From Blattamonas nauphoetae (taxonomy: Eukaryota > Preaxostyla > Oxymonadida), in assembly GCA_033064195.1 (NCBI GenBank), contig JARBJD010000063.1, forward strand, positions 186,001 through 250,000: a stretch of 64,000 bases of DNA. The letters are read 5' to 3'. The notes under the pieces were generated by a model. The model saw only the letters and a program-made list of their open reading frames with translations. It searched no databases and was not told the DNA's origin. The translations under genes were made by a program, and so were the position numbers. Shown here in pieces: positions 11,601 to 20,000 of this stretch. Positions within the stretch are counted from its first letter, which is position 1. Every line of letters begins with the position of its first letter.

Positions 11601-14600
11601 TTTCTCTTTCACTGTCCTCAACAACCCAGCAGACAAACTGGGATTTTGATCTGAGTGGTCTCTCCTTCGTCGCAGCCACCTCAAACGCTGCTCCATCTGG
11701 TGTTCTGATCTTCATTTCTGGCTCATCCTTCGAAACTCAGATTGTGCCATCTCGCTTCCCACAGATTGATGCCGAAACAGACCAGAACAAATTCTGGGGC
11801 AGTGACTCGTCGACAAACGTGGAGTCATCGCTGCTTGTGTATCTTGTTCAGCCTGGAAGCGAAGTGGATGTGGATGGGGTCGATGGGAAGGACATTGCTC
11901 ATTGTGGACACTTTGGAGTGAGTTGCCTGACGATCGAAAAAGGAATTGGTCGCGCCACGGCAGCCGACTCAGCGAAACAGATCAACATCAAAGACGAGAC
12001 ACCACTCCGCACATCGATAACACCGAATGCTTTTGCTCTGACTATCGCTGGGGAGACACAAATGAGACAAATCAAAGTTGAGAGTGACTTACAATTCACT
12101 GTTCAGAGTGACGCGTTGTATCTGTCCCTTCTTGCCTTCACCACAACCGTCGGTTCATTCTCGAACTCTCTCATCACTTTGACATCGACTGGATCTCTGT
12201 CTGTCACGTCGTGTTCGTTCTCTGGCTTCTCCTCGATTTCTGCTGCTTCAATCTTGACCGCCACTGTCAGATCCTCCCAATCTGTGATCTTCTCAGACAC
12301 AACATTCGCCGCATGCAACTCAACAGGAACTGCTCGCTCAGGTGTCCTGGATGTGTCGATGGTCGAAGGCAGTGATTTCTCAATCACTCATTCGTCGAAT
12401 CCCTTCATCACCTGTTCGTCGTCTGACTGCTCTGCCGACTGTGTCTTCATCTCTCATCCAACTCTGTCCAAAACAGTTGTCGATGACATCCTGAAGTTCG
12501 TTTGGACTCAGACTGCGCCATCGTCTCGCGATTTCGTTGGGAAGGAGGGAAGCCACACAATCCCTGTTCCTCTCTCGCTGTATTTCCTCACTCTTCCGTC
12601 TTCAACATTCATCTCCGCCGACTCGAACGATGTCTCTGTTTGTGGATTCGCGGAATATCCTTGTGCCTCTCTGACTGCCCTTCACGACAGAATCAAAGAC
12701 ACCGCAGACACGACGATCACATTCAACACAAATGTGGAACACTCCGCTGAACTCGCATTCTCCAAAAATGTGATACTCTCTGGAAACGAGAAAAGAATGA
12801 CGATCAAAGAAACATCAGCAACTGCGACTGGCACACCCCTCTTCTCTCTCACCGCCAACACACGAATCACATCTTTGTTCGTCGCCGTTCCTTCGACTTT
12901 CAAACATGCGTCTGTCTTCCACTCTCTTTCCAACTCACTCACAATCGAAAACTGCTCGTTCACCCAATCAGGGACAGGAAGTATTGCGGGCACGCTGATC
13001 CAGATCGAGTCTGGCGCGAGTCTCACGCTTCGCACCACATTCTTCGTCTCCATCTCGTCTGCGAGCGAGAAAGCTGCTGTTATCATCGCTGATGTCTCTG
13101 AAACAGCATCATTCGTTCTGAACAACAATACGTTCACATCGTGTTCCTGCGCTGGCCAAGCTCATTCGATTTTCATCTCCCTTGAGAACTTGACCGAAGT
13201 GACTTCATCAAGCTTCAACTACGAAATGAAGAATCTTGTGTTCTCGAAAGGCACATCCAACTCGAACACTGTGAAACTGATCAATGTGTTGGTAACTGGA
13301 AATCGGATTGACCTGACGACGAAATCAGATGATTGGGAGGGAAGTTACTCAGTTGATACTCCTGAATCGCTTTGGGGAAGTGACACATCGACTGGAATAA
13401 ACACATCGCTGCTTGTGTATCTTGTTCAGCCTGGAAGCATGATTGATGTGGATGGAACGAACGGGAAGGACATTGAGCAATGCGGACACTTTGGAGTGAG
13501 TTGCCTGACGATCGAAAAAGGAATTGGTCGAGCGACGGCAGCCGACTCAGCGAAACAGATCACCATCAAAAACACGACGCCACTCCGCACATCGATCTCT
13601 CCGAATGCTGTTGCTCTGACTATCGCTGGGGAGAATCAAATGAGACAAATCAGAATTGCAACAGGTGGACAATTCGTCGTTCCCGATGGATCTCTCACCC
13701 TACAATCGCTTGCTTTCTCCACTTCTGTCAATTCGTTCTCGAACTCTCTCATCACTTTGACATCGACTGGATCTCTGTCTGTCACGTCGTGTTCGTTCTC
13801 TGGCTTCTCCTCGATTTCTGCTGCTTCAATCTTGACCGCCACTGTCAGATCCTCCCAATCTGTGATCTTCTCAGACACAACATTCGCCGCATGCAACTCA
13901 ACAGGAACTGCTCGCTCAGGTGTCCTGGATGTGTCGATGGTCGAAGGCAGTGATTTCTCAATCACTCATTCGTCGAATCCCTTCATCACCTGTTCGTCGT
14001 CTGACTGCTCTGCCGACTGTGTCTTCATCTCTCATCCAACTCTGTCCAAAACAGTTGTCGATGACATCCTGAAGTTCGTTTGGACTCAGACTGCGCCATC
14101 GTCTCGCGATTTCGTTGGGAAGGAGGGAAGCCACACAATCCCTGTTCCTCTCTCGCTGTATTTCCTCACTCTTCCGTCTTCAACATTCATCTCCGCCGAC
14201 TCGAACGATGTCTCTGTTTGTGGATTCGCGGAATATCCTTGTGCCTCTCTGACTGCCCTTCACGACAGAATCAAAGACACCGCAGACACGACGATCACAT
14301 TCAACACAAATGTGGAACACTCCGCTGAACTCGCATTCTCCAAAAATGTGATACTCTCTGGAAACGAGAAAAGAATGACGATCAAAGAAACATCAGCAAC
14401 TGCGACTGGCACACCCCTCTTCTCTCTCACCGCCAACACACGAATCACATCTTTGTTCGTCGCCGTTCCTTCGACTTTCAAACATGCATCTGTCTTCCAC
14501 TCTCTGTCCAACTCACTCACAGTCCAAAACTGCTCGTTCACCCAATCAGGGACAGGCAGTATTGCGGGCACGCTGATCCAGATCGAGTCTTGCGCGAGTC

Positions 14601-16366
14601 TCACGCTTCGCACCACATTCTTCGTCTCCATCTCGTCTGCGAGCGAGAAAGCTGCTGTTATCATCGCTGATGTCTCTGAAACAGCATCATTCGTTCTGAA
14701 CAACAATACGTTCACATCGTGTTCCTGCGCTGGCCAAGCTCATTCGATTTTCATCTCCCTTGAGAACTTGACCGAAGTGACTTCGTCCAGTTTCAACTAC
14801 GAAATGAAGAATCTTGTGTTCTCGAAAGGCGCAACAAACTGGAATGCAGAAAACCTGATCAATGTGTTGGTGATTGGAGATCGGATTGACTTGACGACCA
14901 AGTCGAGTGATTGGGAGGGAAGTTACTCAGTTGATACTCCTGAATCGCTTTGGGGAAGTGACACATCAACTGGAATCAACACATCGCTGCTTGTGTATCT
15001 TGTTCAGCCTGGAAGCATGATTGATGTGGATGGAACGAACGGGAAGGACATTGAGCAATGCGGACACTTTGGAGTGAGTTGCCTGACGATCGAAAAAGGA
15101 ATTGGTCGAGCGACGGCAGCCGACTCAGCGAAACAGATCACCATCAAAAACACGACGCCACTCCGCACATCGATCTCTCCGAATGCTGTTGCTCTGACTA
15201 TCGCTGGGGAGAATCAAATGAGACAAATCAGAATTGCAACAGGTGGACAATTCGTCGTTCCCGATGGATCTCTCACCCTACAATCGCTTGCTTTCTCCAC
15301 TTCTGTCAATTCGTTCTCGAACTCTCTCATCACTTTGACATCGACTGGATCTCTGTCTGTCACGTCGTGTTCGTTCTCTGGCTTCTCCTCGATTTCTGCT
15401 GCTTCAATCTTGACCGCCACTGTCAGATCCTCCCAATCTGTGATCTTCTCAGACACAACATTCGCCGCATGCAACTCAACAGGAACTGCTCGCTCAGGTG
15501 TCCTGGATGTGTCGATGGTCGAAGGCAGTGATTTCTCAATCACTCATTCGTCGAATCCCTTCATCACCTGTTCGTCGTCTGACTGCTCTGCCGACTGTGT
15601 CTTCATCTCTCATCCAACTCTGTCCAAAACAGTTGTCGATGACATCCTGAAGTTCGTTTGGACTCAGACTGCGCCATCGTCTCGCGATTTCGTTGGGAAG
15701 GAGGGAAGCCACACAATCCCTGTTCCTCTCTCGCTGTATTTCCTCACTCTTCCGTCTTCAACATTCATCTCCGCCGACTCGAACGATGTCTCTGTTTGTG
15801 GATTCGCGGAATATCCTTGTGCCTCTCTGACTGCCCTTCACGACAGAATCAAAGACACCGCAGACACGACGATCACATTCAACACAAATGTGGAACACTC
15901 CGCTGAACTCGCCTTCACCAAAAGTGTCTCATTCACCGGAAACGAGAAAACGATGACGATCAAAGAAACTGCTGCAACAGCAACGAACACTGCACTCTTC
16001 TCTCTCACCGCCAACATCCAGATCAACGCTCTGTTCGTGTCAGTTCCTTCGACTTTCAAACATGCATCTGTCTTCCACTCTCTGTCCAACTCACTCACAA
16101 TCCAGAACTGCTCGTTCACCCAATCAGGGACAGGAAGTATTGCGGGCACGCTGATCCAGATCGAGTCTTGCGCGAGTCTCACGCTTCGCACCACATTCTT
16201 CGTCTCCATCTCGTCTGCGAGCGAGAAGGCTGGTGTTATTGTTGCTGATGTCTCAGATTCGCAGGCTTCTGATTTGATCCCAGTGATCCCAGTCGGATCT
16301 GATCCCACTAAATACCTACAATACCATTTCGTTTCTTTCATTTCAAAAAAGTCTTCTTATATATGA
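5648..16366 (+). CDS. Giant secreted beta-helix receptor, 5' part (interrupted by MITE)
   Basis: An intronless frame of 3,572 codons begins at an ATG followed by a hydrophobic signal peptide (MSFLCLSLPVFAFFWQTIV). The ectodomain is Ser/Thr-rich with recurrent short beta rungs such as SLSVTSCSFSGFS and SLTLRTTFFVSIS, typical of right-handed parallel beta-helix (pectin-lyase-like) proteins. A cysteine motif recurs between helical blocks, roughly CG....PC.SL. Examples are CGTDRLRCSSL, CGLLQLPCKSL, CGHFGVSCLTI and CGFAEYPCASL. From 11795 onward the sequence is built of 526-residue repeats. Host homology ends at 16261. The last codons and the stop at 16364 come from the inserted MITE, so this product would lack the membrane anchor and tail found downstream. 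Likely an extracellular adhesin or receptor; the ligand is unknown. Confidence 0.8.
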   Translation: MSFLCLSLPVFAFFWQTIVCHSPVGHTPAKQFPHFSDLNSELPSTIALQSCAYECSSYPFVSTEMMIKGTPNTVILFSSEVHETDSTSPVKSRHADSQLIRSLFKVTNSSVSMESLRLYMLHDASPRTSPPSSKSPQNEVTPSIRCAVVESSALLVLGCTITLSSSVAPFLLSTTSECPEISPSLTLIDTSISSNTAVVPPFSEISVSRPVTQHATVAVSSLSVSSTTLSEGSGIACHLSTHTPLLTLSTSITSCSFHNMSSMSSSYPTRRGACLQQLMAGNHLERVDNALYGTVTAVLGHSHTFDCLNTTIVECENPTRSTRKDSNTETQIKQDVVQDFKNNTGRYVTVTGITHYHFISCNFTSSTQTEAFFMIIIDALTGTLKLFDCSFTINATSKHVVPVQCKGVKETPHSLLIDSCLVQYDKASTLSSSSNQIQIYNSIMTTVVSSTFTSNDFNTSTRLLAFYNSQTFLQLSNSRVEHQYVYGKGSFFYRDTCVDAIRLFDCHFENCTATEHGGLVYMQYSQFTASRCVFKDSTSGYRGGVLYAYLPVSFYLEECRFVNNNALEYDSANSSYTHFRGNDINILDSNGNLISSNSAVGCSSTSPTPRIAHYRTEILNGAHPQDTVLLPDPVAVSMTKLFVEEGGSGDECSELAPCSLFATALAKAGPLTEVMFGGGEHVESGSTITKSVRLIGKGWTTNTTLSTIVKTSGMIVGAAGNLTLASLSLKPSSASTTLLSHSASDAKSWVSNVWMEGISAHSVPLFSFSQGTASFAICSINSITLTQTAVFSLTGSASLTLREVWFMHVTSQATTASCIHSSTSGLVDLRRSDYAYCSSKGPAGCLHISHTDQSKLLLSDMLFRENTASTSLSLHASDIYLSYHPNALSTSLRSMSAQPHAIIGDKTSSLQFPDAGYHDHGLIHPNNMRFYWGIPMSQAGTVQDMVDRLLPNLRVNLRMVVGNETLTPVFVEEKQIGIYQAKFNINSTLTTASVTASSNSSVRFDSGHFYLTEGYQTSPFVVQASTATMIIINTLMKMPATIYHPIAKSVGFLHLEGAYMEAQLAMVGCSMFETTGGTFKSCVHKFNNLSSNVDGSYLNAKSTSLIIHKNTFRNCSARNGGALFAELSDSNTIQMYHEGYADMFIGCSASEKGGVLYVKGTSSHSRPIQLNRNANDHSRFEGNTAQEGTDIYVEASLFQGKTLAQIPTFGGVSRSSEFRVVIEGRNDPEEKELIHFFLQTPTISVNGSVYEGVRGYSGTDGDDCKWTGTHCATLKYGMPNLKQKYKNDTHFPQTIRFVWNMTYTERDVLVSDQDVTVLGTTTSNAATATVYRSIVDVSTAMTEGAFLFTIDKNATFTVKNLDIRPIAKCGLFDLKDDANSLTLETVAVICAVGDAFKVPLIKSTSKPVTITSCAFNTTKGSTGLAVLSQPLISLSSPTSAFSISKTTFTSFSVSTIPLISIDTTQQITFNTNTFKNISRTPAGPLVLVASSSLKSVVLPSLWTGSFIPTNTLLDFVGRDSTLASDHPFFESSLMFYLLPPTGSIIAGATASHEESEHPECGTDRLRCSSLNSALSSAITHSINTDISVAGTALLSASLVVTTAASFSSTTGTQTITQSAAGSVTMNAAGQTLSFSSLVFDLSPSSTVSTLFTVTAGLFSLTSCSIGTVTPTDLNVACTGLIAVASGATLSLTSSTIRNLKFTHPTLGTAILLQSGSSFSSDVGSIFTSVSSNATGSLIFVHSANLETTSKASPFSLIKATLQLPVDTLFTINKKNEFVGQVGSKSPERLLFFWFPHTATETTLSVDENGEDHPNCGLLQLPCKSLETGFASLKATGTTLVLNNADTITTTLTTKFALNTIKSTPTTQTVSIKPSGALSVSSTHTLTIHTLAFSFESGTRSTPFVKVTTGSLVVTQCSFGSALSDTTLSSAVFDVKGSLTVDSVTFTRLETSQTAGLFKLELVDTDTLSLVTTRIEGCASSAAPLISLSLSSTTQQTNWDFDLSGLSFVAATSNAAPSGVLIFISGSSFETQIVPSRFPQIDAETDQNKFWGSDSSTNVESSLLVYLVQPGSEVDVDGVDGKDIAHCGHFGVSCLTIEKGIGRATAADSAKQINIKDETPLRTSITPNAFALTIAGETQMRQIKVESDLQFTVQSDALYLSLLAFTTTVGSFSNSLITLTSTGSLSVTSCSFSGFSSISAASILTATVRSSQSVIFSDTTFAACNSTGTARSGVLDVSMVEGSDFSITHSSNPFITCSSSDCSADCVFISHPTLSKTVVDDILKFVWTQTAPSSRDFVGKEGSHTIPVPLSLYFLTLPSSTFISADSNDVSVCGFAEYPCASLTALHDRIKDTADTTITFNTNVEHSAELAFSKNVILSGNEKRMTIKETSATATGTPLFSLTANTRITSLFVAVPSTFKHASVFHSLSNSLTIENCSFTQSGTGSIAGTLIQIESGASLTLRTTFFVSISSASEKAAVIIADVSETASFVLNNNTFTSCSCAGQAHSIFISLENLTEVTSSSFNYEMKNLVFSKGTSNSNTVKLINVLVTGNRIDLTTKSDDWEGSYSVDTPESLWGSDTSTGINTSLLVYLVQPGSMIDVDGTNGKDIEQCGHFGVSCLTIEKGIGRATAADSAKQITIKNTTPLRTSISPNAVALTIAGENQMRQIRIATGGQFVVPDGSLTLQSLAFSTSVNSFSNSLITLTSTGSLSVTSCSFSGFSSISAASILTATVRSSQSVIFSDTTFAACNSTGTARSGVLDVSMVEGSDFSITHSSNPFITCSSSDCSADCVFISHPTLSKTVVDDILKFVWTQTAPSSRDFVGKEGSHTIPVPLSLYFLTLPSSTFISADSNDVSVCGFAEYPCASLTALHDRIKDTADTTITFNTNVEHSAELAFSKNVILSGNEKRMTIKETSATATGTPLFSLTANTRITSLFVAVPSTFKHASVFHSLSNSLTVQNCSFTQSGTGSIAGTLIQIESCASLTLRTTFFVSISSASEKAAVIIADVSETASFVLNNNTFTSCSCAGQAHSIFISLENLTEVTSSSFNYEMKNLVFSKGATNWNAENLINVLVIGDRIDLTTKSSDWEGSYSVDTPESLWGSDTSTGINTSLLVYLVQPGSMIDVDGTNGKDIEQCGHFGVSCLTIEKGIGRATAADSAKQITIKNTTPLRTSISPNAVALTIAGENQMRQIRIATGGQFVVPDGSLTLQSLAFSTSVNSFSNSLITLTSTGSLSVTSCSFSGFSSISAASILTATVRSSQSVIFSDTTFAACNSTGTARSGVLDVSMVEGSDFSITHSSNPFITCSSSDCSADCVFISHPTLSKTVVDDILKFVWTQTAPSSRDFVGKEGSHTIPVPLSLYFLTLPSSTFISADSNDVSVCGFAEYPCASLTALHDRIKDTADTTITFNTNVEHSAELAFTKSVSFTGNEKTMTIKETAATATNTALFSLTANIQINALFVSVPSTFKHASVFHSLSNSLTIQNCSFTQSGTGSIAGTLIQIESCASLTLRTTFFVSISSASEKAGVIVADVSDSQASDLIPVIPVGSDPTKYLQYHFVSFISKKSSYI
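11795..13372 (+). repeat. Tandem coding unit 1 of 4 (1,578 bp)
   Basis: The first 526-codon unit, counted from the Trp codon of the WGSD motif to the next one. Its first third differs from the others; from about 12,160 it is close to identical to units 2 and 3. Confidence 0.85.
13373..14950 (+). repeat. Tandem coding unit 2 of 4 (1,578 bp)
   Basis: Exactly 1,578 bases. It is nearly identical to unit 3 over its whole length, including silent positions, with small patches that differ near 14,500 and 14,840. This points to very recent duplication or gene conversion. Confidence 0.9.
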
Positions 16367-17057
16367 TATTTGAATGGAAAAAAAAGTAAAAAGGAAAATG
16401 GTCACTTCATAGATCATGAAAATGCAAACTTTGGGTGCTGCTGTTTCAGTTTGTTCTACAACAATAATTATTAAAACAAGTCGATAATGCGTTATTATGT
16501 CTTCTTTGATGGTTTTTTCTCACTGACTAAAGTCAATGAAGGGAATACATCGAAAAAAGAAGTGTTGGTGATTGTGATCGTGCGTGTTTTTGGGAAATAA
16601 GAGCTGTCTGAAATATTGAAGAGCATTATGTGAAAACAAGAAGTGAATTGAACATGATTAATGAAGTGATAATGAGAAAATCTCAAAGGAAAAGAGTTGA
16701 AATTTGATCTCAGTCTAAATTTAGGCACTGACATCAATTGATCCCAGTTTTACCTATTTTGATGGGACTACTCAGATGCCTGCAGATTCGGCCGCTTTCG
16801 TTCTGAACAACAATACGTTCACCTCGTGTTCATGTACTGGCCATGCTCATTCGATTTTCATCTCCCTTGAGAACTTGACCGAAGTGACTTCGTCCAGTTT
16901 CAACTACGAAATGAAGAATCTTGTGTTCTCGAAAGGCGCAACAAACTGGAATGCAGAAAACCTGATCAATGTGTTGGTGATTGGAGATCGGATTGACTTG
17001 ACGACCAAGTCGAGTGATTGGGAGGGAAGTTACTCAGTTGATACTCCTGAATCGCTT
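14951..17057 (+). repeat. Tandem coding unit 3 of 4, interrupted by MITE
   Basis: The unit is 2,107 bases long, which is 1,578 plus the 521-bp MITE plus its 8-bp target duplication. Removing the element and one duplication restores the unit exactly. Confidence 0.9.
16262..16782 (+). mobile_element. hAT-like MITE, copy 1 (521 bp) inside the giant gene
   Basis: The element is flanked by a perfect 8-bp target duplication, CAGATTCG, at 16254-16261 and 16783-16790. The ends are inverted: CAGGCTTCTGA at the left, and CAGGCATCTGA when the right end is read on the other strand (one mismatch in 11). The interior is AT-rich with no transposase. The duplication length and CAGG-type ends fit a non-autonomous hAT-superfamily element. 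Copy 2 at 24955-25475 has the same length and I count about three differences. The family name rests on TSD length and termini only. Confidence 0.85.
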
Positions 17058-20000
17058 TGGGGAAGTGACACATCAACTGGAATCAACACATCGCTGCTTG
17101 TGTATCTTGTTCAGCCTGGAAGCATGATTGATGTGGATGGAACGAACGGGAAGGACATTGAGCAATGCGGACACTTTGGAGTGAGTTGCCTGACGATCGA
17201 AAAGGAATTGGTCGAGCGACGGCAGCCGACTCAGCGAAACAGATCACCATCAAAAACACGACGCCACTCCGCACATCGATCTCTCCGAATGCTGTTGCTC
17301 TGACTATCGCTGGGGAGAATCAAATGAGACAAATCAGAATTGCAACAGGTGGACAATTCGTCGTTCCCGATGGATCTCTCACCCTACAATCGCTTGCTTT
17401 CTCCACTTCTGTCAATTCGTTCTCGAACTCTCTCATCACTTTGACATCGACTGGATCTCTGTCTGTCACGTCGTGTTCGTTCTCTGGCTTCTCCTCGATT
17501 TCTGCTGCTTCAATCTTGACCGCCACTGTCAGATCCTCCCAATCTGTGATCTTCTCAGACACAACATTCGCCGCATGCAACTCAACAGGAACTGCTCGCT
17601 CAGGTGTCCTGGATGTGTCGATGGTCGAAGGCAGTGATTTCTCAATCACTCATTCGTCGAATCCCTTCATCACCTGTTCGTCGTCTGACTGCTCTGCCGA
17701 CTGTGTCTTCATCTCTCATCCAACTCTGTCCAAAACAGTTGTCGATGACATCCTGAAGTTCGTTTGGACTCAGACTGCGCCATCGTCTCGCGATTTCGTT
17801 GGGAAGGAGGGAAGCCACACAATCCCTGTTCCTCTCTCGCTGTATTTCCTCACTCTTCCGTCTTCAACATTCATCTCCGCCGACTCGAACGATGTCTCTG
17901 TTTGTGGATTCGCGGAATATCCTTGTGCCTCTCTGACTGCCCTTCACGACAGAATCAAAGACACCGCAGACACGACGATCACATTCAACACAAATGTGGA
18001 ACACTCCGCTGAACTCGCCTTCACCAAAAGTGTCTCATTCACCGGAAACGAGAAAACGATGACGATCAAAGAAACTGCTGCAACAGCAACGAACACTGCA
18101 CTCTTCTCTCTCACCGCCAACATCCAGATCAACGCTCTGTTCGTGTCAGTTCCTTCGACTTTCAAACATGCATCTGTCTTCCACTCTCTGTCCAACTCAC
18201 TCACAATCCAGAACTGCTCGTTCACCCAATCAGGGACAGGAAGTATTGCGGGCACGCTGATCCAGATCAAGTCTGGTGCAAGCCTCACCCTTCGCACCAC
18301 CTTCTTCGTCTCCATCTCTTCTTCGAGCGAGAAAGCTGGCGTTATTGCTACTGACGTCTCTGAATCGGCCTCTTTCGTGCTGAACAACAATACGTTCACC
18401 TCGTGTTCCTGTACTGGCCAAGCTCATTCGATTTTCATGTCCCTTGAGAACACATCCGATGTGACTTCTTCAAGCTTCAATTACGAAATGAAGAATCTTG
18501 TGTTTTCGAAAGGCACGTCCAACTCGAACACGAAGAAGCAGATTGACATGTTCTTGACTGGAGATCGGATTGACCTGACGACGAAATCAGATGATTGGGA
18601 GGGAACCTACTCAGTTGACACTCCTGACTCACTTTGGGGAAGTGACACATCGACTGGAATGAACACATCGCTGCTTCCGTACCTTGTTGATCTCGAAGGA
18701 GGCATTGTGGAAGTTGATGACAACGGATACGAATTTGAGAAGTGTGGACATTTCTATTTGTACTGCAAGACACTCTCGCTCGGAATCATTCGAATGGGCT
18801 CATCCAACACGATCAACACAATCAAAGTCATCGACAGCATCGAAGTGGATTTGATTGTGGCGTTGAAAGGGACGAAGACGATCGTCGGCGACCAAAAGGC
18901 ATCGACACTTACTTTCACTGAAAATGGCGTGTTCGACAACAAGGTCCAAAGCTCCGAGTCTTCCTCACTCACTTTCAGACAGCTCACAATCTCGGTCCCA
19001 ACCACCGCCACACACGGTGCTCTCTTCACATCGTCTTCTGGCATCCTCGAATTCGACGACTGCTCGTTCATCGCTCCAGCATCGTCGGAACTGGCCTTCT
19101 CTCTCATCTCTGCAACAGGCGGATCATTGGAGCTCACCTCTGTCACAGCTGAGAAATTCACACTGACGTCCACACCACTCATCTCCTCATCTGCTCCCGT
19201 CACCATCGAACATAGTTCATTCGCATCGATCACTCGCAAAGATGGATTGGGATGTGTTTTGGAAGCAACAAAATCGAAAGAAGGACCAGTGAAAGTGACA
19301 GACACATCTTTCACGTCATGCACTTCGTCCAACCGACGAAACTGGATTCTTCTGATTGGGAAGCATCCCAACACTGTCAACAAGGATAGTTGGAAAGACA
19401 CAATAACAACATCGATGCCTCGTCAGGGTGTCCTTCTTTTCATTCCTGCAGGTAACGAAGACCGTCCATCCACAACCGATCCGTACGAACCACACTCGCT
19501 TCTCTACGAGTTCTATCCAAAAGATCCTGCTCTGATCGTCGTCACAAAAGACGAATGGAACGAAGATCATCCACTCTGCGGACACTCGCAACTTCCGTGC
19601 CTCACTGTTGACAAAGCAGTTGCACTCACGCTTGTGCGGAATGTGGAGATCAACGGAGAAGGAGAGATCAACTCGGCCATCAAACTGGACGGAGACTTCT
19701 TGACAGTGCAGGGCCATAAAAAGAAGGGACTTCTTCGGATGAGAGGGAAAGGTCAGCTTGTGAACAATGTCTTCAACGATCCAGACACTCTCCTCATCAC
19801 GTTCGTCACACTCGATCTCTCGTCGTCTTCTCTGACGACATCTGACGCTCTGATTGTGAATGAGAATGGCGAGACTGAACTTGTTTCTGTCACAATTTCA
19901 TCGACAGTGGACATTCAGCCCTCCATCCTCCGACTGACTGGAGGAGCTTCGCTCGTTACGAACCTGACCATCTCGTCTCTCGTCTTCTCTTCGAATATGT

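Noticed and set aside
12103-18399. Repeated minus-strand ORFs of 90-167 codons inside the giant gene
   Set aside because: They recur with the 1,578-bp units and are shadows of the coding strand's biased codons. Their translations have no domain.
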